DNA from: an uncultured Bacteroidales bacterium
GTDB taxonomy: Bacteria; Bacteroidota; Bacteroidia; Bacteroidales; Paludibacteraceae
Assembly: GCA_937916355.1 (NCBI GenBank)
Contig: CALFTM010000046.1
Span: forward strand, 1 to 64,000
DNA length: 64,000 nucleotides
Direction: 5' to 3'
Shown: positions 46,201-53,302 of the stretch, piece after piece
Layout of the letters: each line of letters opens with the position of its first letter
Position numbering within the stretch: the stretch's first letter is position 1
The notes under the pieces: model-generated
What the model saw: only the letters and a program-made list of their open reading frames with translations
Database searches by the model: none
What the model was told of the DNA's origin: nothing
Position numbers and translations under genes: made by a program

Positions 46201-49200
46201 AGGGTTGTGAGGCTTCGATAGATTTGGCAATTAAGGCGATTTCGATCCCTAAAGTAGTAGACCCTTGTGTTGTTGGTTCTGATAATACTGTCAGCATCAC
46301 TCCTGTGGTATATCGTTATACTGTTTCTTGCAAGGAACAGGATGCGGATAAGAATTGCTTGGTGTATGACACCACCATGGTGGCGACCTCTTTGGATGGT
46401 GGTGCGACATGGGATAATACCGAAAATTTACCTTTGGGTGTAACTTTGTTCAAATGGGTGTTTGAAGATGCTGCCGGAAATGCTGATTCATGTTTGAATG
46501 GTGTTAATGTTATTCATGACTATGCTCCAAACCCAGATTGTTCTACTATAGATACATTACGTCCTGTTGCAAAGGAAGGCGAATGTGAAATTGTCTTCGG
46601 AAGCATAAAGGATATGCTCGCTGATCTTAAGTATTATGCGGTAGATGCTTGTACGAATAATTCCATATTGGGTGTCTTGACCCATTTTAGTGGGGAAATG
46701 TTGGAGGATGATTATGTTATGAAGGTTGGTGACACTTTAACATTCCTTTGGACGTTTACGGATGAATTTGGCAACTCTGCTTCTTGTGAGCAAATTATGA
46801 TTCCAAATCATCAAATTCCTCTTAACCCAGCTTGTAAGACTGCACCTTTGGAAGACTTTGAGATTGTAGCCAAAGAAGGAGAGTGTGAGGCAGAGGATGG
46901 AGCTGCCGCAAGCATTCCAGTACCGACAGCGAACGACCCATGTACGAACGATGTGATCAAAGGTGTGCCGTTTATCTTTGAGGAGGTCGATGGCGTGAAG
47001 GATACTTTGTCTGTAGATTTTGCTACTAAGGTGTTCCCTACAGGTACGACTACCATCCATTGGCAGTTCGTAAGTCCGTTCAACCTCAAAGATACTGCTT
47101 GGTGTGAGCAAAATGTGGTTGTGAAGGGTAATAAGAAGTTTGACTTGGATTGTGAGACATTGACTCCAATGAGACGTGATACCATTGATGATTGTGGTGT
47201 TACAGATCCAACTGAGTTCGTGATAGATACTCCAATGGTTAATGATCCTTGTGTGAAGGATGAAAATGGTGAGCCGGTTGTGATTTCTGGTGTACCTGTT
47301 CGTTCTGATAAAAAGGAAATGAGTGAAGGATTCTCTATAGGTGAAACTGAAATCATGTGGATTTTCACTGATGTCACAGGGGCTATTAATGATACTTGTG
47401 TTCAGACTATTGAAGTTCGCACCTCTTTGGATATGATTATTGAGTGTGATTCTATTGATAGTGTTGTAGTTGCTGTGGAAGAAGGACAGTGTACAGTAGA
47501 AGCAAGTCAGGTTGAATTGCCAACACCATTTGCTTTGCATCCATGTTTGTTGGATGAGAACCGTGATTCTATAAAGATTTGGGGTGTGCCAACTCGTTCT
47601 GATAGAAAGCCTCTCGACGCTCCTTATTACGTTGGTAAAACTACCATCACGTGGACATTTACTGATACGACAGAAACGTTAGTAAATGAAGTTAGAACTT
47701 GTACGTCTGAGGTCATCATCGGTGATGTGAATCAGTTGCCGTTGGATTGTAATAACTTCCCTGGATTGGATGTTGTCCTTCCAGAAGGTGATTGTGAATT
47801 ATCTTGGGCTACTTTCGGATTTGAAGTTAAGCCGGTGGTTGACCTTTGTTCAAAGCAAATCATTAACCCTACTGTGACAATCAAGTCAACAGGTAAAGTT
47901 ATCGAATATAAGACTTATTTCGTTAAGGAAGATAGCTCTAAGGTTGAGACGTTGCCAGATGGCGTTTTGGCAATAGATACTGTCGTTGAGTTGTTGTCTA
48001 ATGACATCAAATTTGGTTTAGGTGATGACATCATCGTTTGGGACTATAGTTTTGGTTTTTGTGAGCAGAGAATATCAGTGAAGAACCAAGTCGCTCCAAG
48101 TGGCGGTTGTGAGAACGTTCCTGACGAGTTGACATTCCAAGCTCCTACGGGCGAATGTGAGATGGCTTCTTCTATGGTGATGGATTCATTGCTTGCAAAA
48201 CTTAACCCATGGCCGGTGGCTTATGACCATTGCGATGTAAATAAGAAAAATCCTATAAAGGGTAGGGTCTATTATAATGGAGAAGAGATTACTGTAGAAA
48301 GCAAATTTGAAATGCCTGTCGGTAAAAATACTGTAACATGGGTATTCATTGATCCTGCTATCAATACTGTAGGTGATACTTGTGAGAAGACTATCATTAT
48401 TCAAAGTGATTTGGCTCCGGAATTCGATTGTGAGTCTTTGGATACATTGAATTTTGAAACTGATGATTGTGAGTACACTTACGAGTGGAATGACGAAAAT
48501 ACTCCAGCAGCAAAAGATGCTTGTACTGGAGAGGAAGTTAAAGGTGTCGGAACTCGTTCGGATGGAAAGGATTTGAATGCTTCTTATCCAGTAGGTGAGA
48601 CCGTTATCACTTGGGAGTTCGTCTCTCCTTATTCTACAGCGGTTCATTCTTGTACGCAGTCTGTTTGGGTGAGAACTACTGCTCAACCGCTCTTCGATTG
48701 TGAGTCTTTGGACACAATTAAACTTACAACACCAGAGGGTGTTTGTGAGGTTGATGCGTTCGGTTACTTGAATGAAATGACTAAACCAGTGGCAGAAGAC
48801 TCTTGTACGGGAATTAAAATCGAAGGTGTTCCGTTGACTAAGGATAGTGTCGCTTTTGCTGAAACTGATAAATTTGTTGTAGGAGATACTACCAAGATCA
48901 TCTGGAAATTCTTTAATGAATCTTTGAATGTTAATGCTAAATATTGTGACCAATATGTTTTGGTGACCGGTTCAAACAAACCGTTGTTCAATTGTGATAC
49001 ACTGAAAGCACATGACACAAAGTTTGAAATTGCTGGTTGTGATACAATATTAGGTTCTGATGCACTTCCAGTTCCGGTCGCTCTTGATTCTTGTACAAAG
49101 GATTCTGTTTGGGGTGTAGGAACTCGTTCTGATGGAAAAGAACTTTCAGATCCGTTCCCAGTCGGAACTACTATCATCACATGGACATTTAAGAGTCCTT

Positions 49201-52200
49201 ACTCAAATGTTCCTGCAACTTGTGATCAAGAAGTTGTGGTGTTGACAACCCAAGAGATCGACTTCGATTGTGAGGCTTTGGATACAATTGTAATTCCTGT
49301 TGCGGATATAGATATCTGTGATGTTATGGGAGTTGTGCTTGATGGTCAGTTTGCTGAACATCCATGTCCTGAACAGTCTGGTATTACGCGTATCGTCGGT
49401 GTTCCATTTGTGAATAACGCAACGGTGATCACACCAAATGCAGATTCTACTAAGTGGACAATCGAAAAAGTTCATGTTGGAAAACATACTATCACATGGA
49501 CATTCACAGATCCGTCTGATCCTGCAACAATGCAGAACCCAACCAAGACATGTAAGCAAGTTCTTCAGGTTGGTGAAGGTACGAATGCGAGTGTGGATTG
49601 TGAGAACTTCCCTGATACAACTTTCAGATTGAGTCCGGATGATTGTGCGATTACTTGGTCTGAAATGGCTTTGAACATTGCGCCAGTTAAAGATTTGTGC
49701 GCTGATACGCTTCTAATTCCGGTTGTTTCTCGTTCAAGTGGTAAGGCTATATCTGCAGTCCTTTCGCCTGACTCTACGAAGATGATCATCACTGCAGATG
49801 ACTTTACAGTCGGTGTTGATACAATCAAGTGGGAGTTCGAGTCAATCGGAGCAGAGTGTAAACAAGTTATCATCGTGAAGGATAGCACAGCTCCACAATT
49901 CGATTGTGAGAATTTCGAGCCAGAGCATCTTACATTGTCTGCTCCTACGGGAACATGTGAGATCGTAGCTTCTGAGGTTTATGATAGTCTTGCTGCGATG
50001 TTCGAGCCATGGCCATTCGCTATCGAATATTGTACAAAGGAGGAAATTCCGGGACGAGTGTTTATCGACGACGCAAACAATCCAGACAATGAGATTAAGA
50101 AGGGTAGTTCGTTGAATATTTCTGTGGGTGATCACAAACTCGTTTGGGTATTCATAGATACTCTTATCAATGAAATTGGAGATACTTGTGTGAAAGATTT
50201 CACTTTGATGAGCGATTTGGCTCCTGTGTTTGAATGTTCAGACTTGACAGACATCACCTTCAAGATTGAAGGATGCAATACTACAGAATTGACTGATGCG
50301 GATATTCCTACACCAGTTGCGACTGATGCTTGTGTGGAGGATAAAGAGATTCCTGCAGCGGGTGTTCGTTTGAACCCAGATGGCACTGTTCAAGTGGGTG
50401 CGAATGGTGATACACTCTCGGTATTGGGTGTTTATCCGGTCGGCACGACCGTCATTCGTTGGACGTTCGTGAGTCCATTCTCTAAGATAGAGAAGGTATG
50501 TTATCAGAAAATCGTGGTGTTGTCTGAACAAAAGCTTGATTTCGATTGTGAGATATTGTCAAAAGAGACAATCCGCATTCCATTGGATCCGACAACTGAG
50601 TTGTCTAATCCAGAGGCTGCAACAAGTAAATTGGATACTTTGCACGCAAATCATCCTTGTCCGGTTGAGTCTGGCGTGGAATTTGTGATGGGTGTTCCTT
50701 CTATCGAAGGAAAAGACAAGTTCATCTTGAGTGCAGACTCTTTGAAATGGACAATCCCTGCATTGCCTGCAGATACCTATACCATCGTTTGGACATTTAC
50801 TGATACGACAGGTACTTTGGTTGAGCCAATCAAGGTTTGTACACAAAACTTGATCGTAGAGGATGTTATTGATACATTGACTTGTCCTCCGGGTCGCAAC
50901 ATGACTACTGTCGCTTGCGAGTCTGAATTGCCAGATACATTCAAAACATTTGAAGAGTTTATCGGTGCTGGAGGTAGCATCACAGATCATAACGATTTCG
51001 ATAAGAGTTCTTTCGGTTACAAGGAGTTCTCAGAAGGTCAGAAGTATTGTGATGAAATGAGACGTATCATGTATTATGTGTTGGATGTGAGAAAAGATAC
51101 AGTTGCTTGTATTGATACATTCTTCATTAAAGATACAATCGCTCCGGCGTTTGTGGGAGATTTGAAGCCGATGACGGTTACTTGTGATCAAGATGTTCCG
51201 GAGTTGTTGAAACCAGCTGTTGACGACTGTGATCCAGACGTTGTGATTACATCAGAAAGAACATCAACACAAGGTGATGATCCTAATAAGTGTGATTACT
51301 ATTCTTATGTCGTTACCTACAAGTGGATCGCAAAAGACCGTTGTGGAAATGTTAATGATACCACTCAGATTATTAATGTAGTGGATACTATCGCTCCTAA
51401 AGTTACTTTGCCAAGCAACTGGGCGGATACCGTTCTTTCAATCTATGAAAAGGGTTGTGTATTCCGTGTGCCAGACTTTACAGAGGACTTGAGAGATGAG
51501 AATGTCATCAGCGATAACTGTTCTCCTATCGGTAGTGTGATCATTACACAAACTCCTCAAGGTGGAGACACTATCTATCAGACAACAAAGATCTTGATTA
51601 CTATCTCAGACCCTTGTGGAAGTGATACGGTGGTTGAAAAGTGGGTTTATGCACCAACTCGTGAGTCAGTCATTGAGTTGACTTCTACTGATACAACCTC
51701 TTGTGTGAGTGATGATTCTCCAATTAGTTTGATGGATTTGAGCCTCCGTTATGCAGTCGGAAGCTATAAAGAGTTTGATGATTGGGCAGGAGAGTATTAC
51801 GAAAAGCCAAGTTCTTTCCAATGGGATGTTTACCGCGGAAAGGTTCATAAGGATAGCTTGGTATATAGTAACAATAAGTACACATACGCAGGTGAGTTTA
51901 AACATCTCACTTCCGATGAAGCTGAGAAACTTTACCATTTGACTCGTCAGAAAGGTTCTGGTACTTATTGGTTCGTCGCTGCCGATACGACTACAATGTG
52001 TACCGATACATCTTCATCTGTGATTACTTTGAAAGAACGTCCTCGTGTCTCTGTGACGACAGGTGTGGAAGAGGTTTGTGAGAATACGTTAATGGATTCT
52101 GCAACCATCTATTCTTACTTCGATTGTGTCGCAGATATGGGTGCGCCAATCATCAAAGAGGGTTGGATGTACGGAGACTCATTGTACAACTTCGAAAAAG

Positions 52201-53006
52201 GTAAGTTTGCATTGATAGAAAATAGCGCATCGTTTATCTATTATGCGGAGAATGAGTGTGGATCTTCTACCTCAATGGATTCTTACAAATACTTCTGTGG
52301 ATTGGACAGCTTGACGAAGGAAGACAGTATATTCTTTGTTGGAGCAGATAATTATCCTGCTTTGAAAGAGGATAAGTTGGTGGTAGATGGTCATGTGACA
52401 ATCAATGTTCACCAGAGATTTGACCCATCGGGAATCACTATCACGACCGAACCTCATGACCCTGCGAGAATATGGTTGGGTGAGTTGGTTGAACTTCAAG
52501 CTCATACTAATTATAAGTTTGCAGAACTTAAATGGTATCGTGTGGTGGGTGAGTACGACCGTCGTAACGTAGTTCAAGGAGAAGACCAGTTTGAATTTGA
52601 GTTTGATGACCCAGAGGATGAGCAAGACATCGAATTAGGAAGTATGTCGATGAAGGATTCTTGGATTATCACCGATACTCCGGAAGATACTGCAAGATAT
52701 TATGTGACAATTTCAGATTTTGTTTGTCCTTCAGTTGCGAGTGATTTGACTCAGGTAAATGTGATATTGAAGATTCCTACTGCGTTTACACCGTATGTAA
52801 TTGATGGTTATAACGATATCTTCATGGAACGTCACGCTCTTACAATCTTCGACCGTTACGGACAAAAAGTGTTTGAAGGTGACAACGGTTGGAACGGTAC
52901 AAAGGGTGGCAAGTTGGCAGACCCTGGAGTCTACTTCTATGTTGTGACAATGACTGATGGCTCTCAACGTAAGGGTACAATTGAAGTTGTATATTTGAAA
53001 GATTGA
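40239..53006 (+). CDS. giant T9SS cargo: HYR-like repeat surface protein with type B sorting domain
   Basis: 4255 residues in one unbroken frame, the largest gene here. Signal peptide 1-40 (cleavage after VYA). Residues about 41-840 are Ig-like and irregular. From about 845 to 3800 there are about two dozen modules of 90-115 residues that start with (F/I)(D/E)C, contain GVP/GVGTRSDGK and end in a strand such as ITWTFTD...CTQ; each typical module has four cysteines. This resembles HYR/Ig-like adhesion modules. Residues 4179-4255 (IPTAFTPYVIDGYNDIF...YGQKVFEG...YFYVVTMTDGSQRKGTIEV) are a gliding-motility-associated (type B) C-terminal sorting domain, so the protein should leave through the T9SS encoded at 4-10 kb. 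Probable role: adhesin or surface filament, like SprB. Strong own promoter and terminator; no neighbour shares its transcript. Confidence 0.92.
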   Translation: MRMKQTYTNNRKTMSFFKDFWIRLCAVVAMLTVQGGAVYATGVLKVNGVDATSVCPTYSVELRASNFTSSPDAVIFYESSDSGNSWTQVRAVVDKSGTFVTAVQIGTTAKTFKAVTTNGDKEETNFVTVEVSADCEDACYQSVSGEFINGTDFNIVNGDTTKSESIKASEACDRTQVHSKFHESDITMICQGTGTISNDFSKYMGGLTPNGNYGFTNYYWFLSTDENKNGDMVNTPFEFEFTIHEKKDGAVCKESTKREHKDREAVWDGKNYRISQLVYISKRDGCNSCDDNSLIKMATGSGSDGNFYENADNLEFAFIYDDNGDTLVSKYGKKKGHAQKSFSETKIGEWLCNIESGRLVRLHLNFYGKFDFRNEDYTFKMQTGFQQWGKCFNVAIDYISADEMSVCYDKSPACLGSTVLVNAAGFPYNSNYIWEYKNGNTWERLKIGGVVWSGKDKKTAKIKVEDIGKVEYRVYDSTTVDKYSEYIYFEINGLNCDPVTPSRIAGEGDTICAPMDSKFWVDPLDPNENVRYSWALYYVKGKDAQGNDIDSLVRDNLHYTISDTIRYNDKDWVFKGDSVLVKFDEEDKVGDYKLVVQTMQRKQQSSGEYEWDAYGDSVPLYLKVHQTPDVELKLITGDPEGTAENDKVLCPSDKNQIIIANATVHSQGTEFVYEWENASGLVGHPDSARVALPNEESCAGELKSYKIGVTVSVKDFGCPSYVSAEYDVAPLREPEIICEDLADTLLYKLGATDSTFNVVLPKVPSFNSDSVCEKNPAYVVTISKAGEEVKKYTTSFNTALEDFGEDPAVLPEGEYKVEFVLVNGCGVASNPCNQVLVVKDVTAPNIDCSEIDPLETSLSKIQPEGSDEKLCEAPTGGVSLPTITAPILTDRNGVDGDIKGEYLGRYENPSQAIGDLSLESVRNNFKTDVNENAPYVVGETYILWGFSDGSNVAYCTQLVKVIDDLKPEIVCPEVPSEFYVPSEDSVCGLSVTGLIRIVGEPNAMDPCSGENSNVPGKVYYAKVKDSGSLSDSDYEYVPPAKYDSIIFYIDQKYTIRWRFAKLQNAGVYADCEFEFVVKDSTAPDFDCQSLRPVNVYGNTYKVLHQLPEYLDYASYGDVTIGDKVYKGTLKDAFDNDTIELITSKDIVDNCSGNDVDVFLNVIDPDGNIIADQTTIKSTDDLKKLEYKIGLTTLAYRFVDRSGNERTCNQLIYVRTSEQPEPSCLKEQEITLEVGDDCNVLYELKPEDVPTATFPVMRIGYYFEFPTSSWPSSKWTSCSEVSSFPEVIETLGMIPPFTRYQDYDDKKPMDPKNFFKQDAFTVDYLCQITDEEYFGLWSGAKAFRQEIRPKPTRPGFPPAGNDTVYHEYTVAGESSGFGPAPQVPATLNNWKSWGINVDGGNGRILTLSGSLTNSTDYIGYPFEIEFLQIEDDKETSLGVYQNEYTENDTAATRVVIPRVAYGGTKCFDHQYACAYKKVKKDLNFDLTDGKIFSKTLSKGKYRLVYRYEDTEGGKSLDSCSVIINVVDKSAPKLDCDTFLNPFVFAARAQCVVPAEVVGLKKLTPSDFKAYDNCEDVSKLNISYERRPEGSNIQNTSGDKFFNSFPYGESTITWSITDASGNVATCVQTIHVVDSTAPNVVCDYDTLKAYTDASSCEVNAEAVIKAGLSVPQINEIDCSAGVDDEVIVKGVGSRYRRNPETGKLELENKDLWTDPYKIDTTFIKWVFTDKAGNSDSCWQPIVVVDTIPPVFANCDDLKDLKYNLEADECEASISEIENLFDELIAEDNCSEPITGVPYLVDKNGVKNYSNLPAYSPLPSSFAPKKDGYYEIMWLFVDDRNNAQGCFQKLFVRDTISPDISDVCPDDKLINVDATTDCSVGISDLNLKSIEEMKVNDVCDGIIYPELIVRLVDKYGKYFSYRKNNETGQDEIKDLTFPVTKPELPHYVAYVYTDAAGNSDSCIFEVQVADRVPLVMTECQEGTLTNITTDEGCEASIDLAIKAISIPKVVDPCVVGSDNTVSITPVVYRYTVSCKEQDADKNCLVYDTTMVATSLDGGATWDNTENLPLGVTLFKWVFEDAAGNADSCLNGVNVIHDYAPNPDCSTIDTLRPVAKEGECEIVFGSIKDMLADLKYYAVDACTNNSILGVLTHFSGEMLEDDYVMKVGDTLTFLWTFTDEFGNSASCEQIMIPNHQIPLNPACKTAPLEDFEIVAKEGECEAEDGAAASIPVPTANDPCTNDVIKGVPFIFEEVDGVKDTLSVDFATKVFPTGTTTIHWQFVSPFNLKDTAWCEQNVVVKGNKKFDLDCETLTPMRRDTIDDCGVTDPTEFVIDTPMVNDPCVKDENGEPVVISGVPVRSDKKEMSEGFSIGETEIMWIFTDVTGAINDTCVQTIEVRTSLDMIIECDSIDSVVVAVEEGQCTVEASQVELPTPFALHPCLLDENRDSIKIWGVPTRSDRKPLDAPYYVGKTTITWTFTDTTETLVNEVRTCTSEVIIGDVNQLPLDCNNFPGLDVVLPEGDCELSWATFGFEVKPVVDLCSKQIINPTVTIKSTGKVIEYKTYFVKEDSSKVETLPDGVLAIDTVVELLSNDIKFGLGDDIIVWDYSFGFCEQRISVKNQVAPSGGCENVPDELTFQAPTGECEMASSMVMDSLLAKLNPWPVAYDHCDVNKKNPIKGRVYYNGEEITVESKFEMPVGKNTVTWVFIDPAINTVGDTCEKTIIIQSDLAPEFDCESLDTLNFETDDCEYTYEWNDENTPAAKDACTGEEVKGVGTRSDGKDLNASYPVGETVITWEFVSPYSTAVHSCTQSVWVRTTAQPLFDCESLDTIKLTTPEGVCEVDAFGYLNEMTKPVAEDSCTGIKIEGVPLTKDSVAFAETDKFVVGDTTKIIWKFFNESLNVNAKYCDQYVLVTGSNKPLFNCDTLKAHDTKFEIAGCDTILGSDALPVPVALDSCTKDSVWGVGTRSDGKELSDPFPVGTTIITWTFKSPYSNVPATCDQEVVVLTTQEIDFDCEALDTIVIPVADIDICDVMGVVLDGQFAEHPCPEQSGITRIVGVPFVNNATVITPNADSTKWTIEKVHVGKHTITWTFTDPSDPATMQNPTKTCKQVLQVGEGTNASVDCENFPDTTFRLSPDDCAITWSEMALNIAPVKDLCADTLLIPVVSRSSGKAISAVLSPDSTKMIITADDFTVGVDTIKWEFESIGAECKQVIIVKDSTAPQFDCENFEPEHLTLSAPTGTCEIVASEVYDSLAAMFEPWPFAIEYCTKEEIPGRVFIDDANNPDNEIKKGSSLNISVGDHKLVWVFIDTLINEIGDTCVKDFTLMSDLAPVFECSDLTDITFKIEGCNTTELTDADIPTPVATDACVEDKEIPAAGVRLNPDGTVQVGANGDTLSVLGVYPVGTTVIRWTFVSPFSKIEKVCYQKIVVLSEQKLDFDCEILSKETIRIPLDPTTELSNPEAATSKLDTLHANHPCPVESGVEFVMGVPSIEGKDKFILSADSLKWTIPALPADTYTIVWTFTDTTGTLVEPIKVCTQNLIVEDVIDTLTCPPGRNMTTVACESELPDTFKTFEEFIGAGGSITDHNDFDKSSFGYKEFSEGQKYCDEMRRIMYYVLDVRKDTVACIDTFFIKDTIAPAFVGDLKPMTVTCDQDVPELLKPAVDDCDPDVVITSERTSTQGDDPNKCDYYSYVVTYKWIAKDRCGNVNDTTQIINVVDTIAPKVTLPSNWADTVLSIYEKGCVFRVPDFTEDLRDENVISDNCSPIGSVIITQTPQGGDTIYQTTKILITISDPCGSDTVVEKWVYAPTRESVIELTSTDTTSCVSDDSPISLMDLSLRYAVGSYKEFDDWAGEYYEKPSSFQWDVYRGKVHKDSLVYSNNKYTYAGEFKHLTSDEAEKLYHLTRQKGSGTYWFVAADTTTMCTDTSSSVITLKERPRVSVTTGVEEVCENTLMDSATIYSYFDCVADMGAPIIKEGWMYGDSLYNFEKGKFALIENSASFIYYAENECGSSTSMDSYKYFCGLDSLTKEDSIFFVGADNYPALKEDKLVVDGHVTINVHQRFDPSGITITTEPHDPARIWLGELVELQAHTNYKFAELKWYRVVGEYDRRNVVQGEDQFEFEFDDPEDEQDIELGSMSMKDSWIITDTPEDTARYYVTISDFVCPSVASDLTQVNVILKIPTAFTPYVIDGYNDIFMERHALTIFDRYGQKVFEGDNGWNGTKGGKLADPGVYFYVVTMTDGSQRKGTIEVVYLKD
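46828..50530 (+). repeat. six-module higher-order repeat inside the giant gene
   Basis: Modules starting near 46828, 47140, 47440, 47738, 48090 and 48418 recur in the same order near 48690, 48979, 49260, 49590, 49890 and 50220, shifted by 1.80-1.86 kb. Clear pairs: 48090 with 49890 (both APTG-C-E..., PWP, GRV(Y/F), INxxGDTC), 47738 with 49590 (both C-(N/E)NFP, CxxxW, LCxxxxxxP), and 47440 with 49260 (both HPC, GVP, TITWTFTD). A further copy of the third module type starts near 50530. Similarity was judged by eye on protein level. Confidence 0.75.
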
Positions 53007-53045
53007 TTTTGATTCGTCAAAATTGAAAGAATAGTAGAATGTTGA

Positions 53046-53083
53046 AATTAAACAGCTCCTTTCGGGGCTGTTTAATTTTTTCT
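53046..53083 (+). terminator. strong rho-independent terminator of the giant gene
   Basis: AAATTAAACAGCTCC pairs with GGGGCTGTTTAATTT (one G-T pair) over a 4-base loop, followed by T6. Confidence 0.92.
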
Positions 53084-53247
53084 CTCTTTTCCTTTTTTTC
53101 CCTTCGTTTGAAGAGAAAACATTAGAAAACCCTGAAAAATAAGTTTATTTCAGCTGAAATTAGAGTAAAAAAAATCTTATTGTCCATAAAGGCAATATTT
53201 TTTATTAAAAAATCCGATAGCTTCTTATTTTTTTGAAAAAAAATTTT

Positions 53248-53255
53248 TACTTTTG
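53248..53255 (+). promoter_or_regulatory. Bacteroidota -7 element for the second cargo gene
   Basis: TACTTTTG matches TAnnTTTG, 48 bases before the ATG at 53303. No TTTG at proper spacing. The rest of 53084-53302 is A/T-rich with no gene. Confidence 0.5.
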
Positions 53256-53302
53256 GAATGTCAGAGTGAAGTAGTATAGAAAAATATAATAGTGAGTTGA
53301 TC

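Noticed and set aside
40368..52967. Many long antisense frames across the giant gene (up to about 267 codons)
   Set aside because: They mirror the sense frame of a repetitive gene, lack starts with leader signals, show no family motif, and the sense strand carries the signal peptide and sorting domain.
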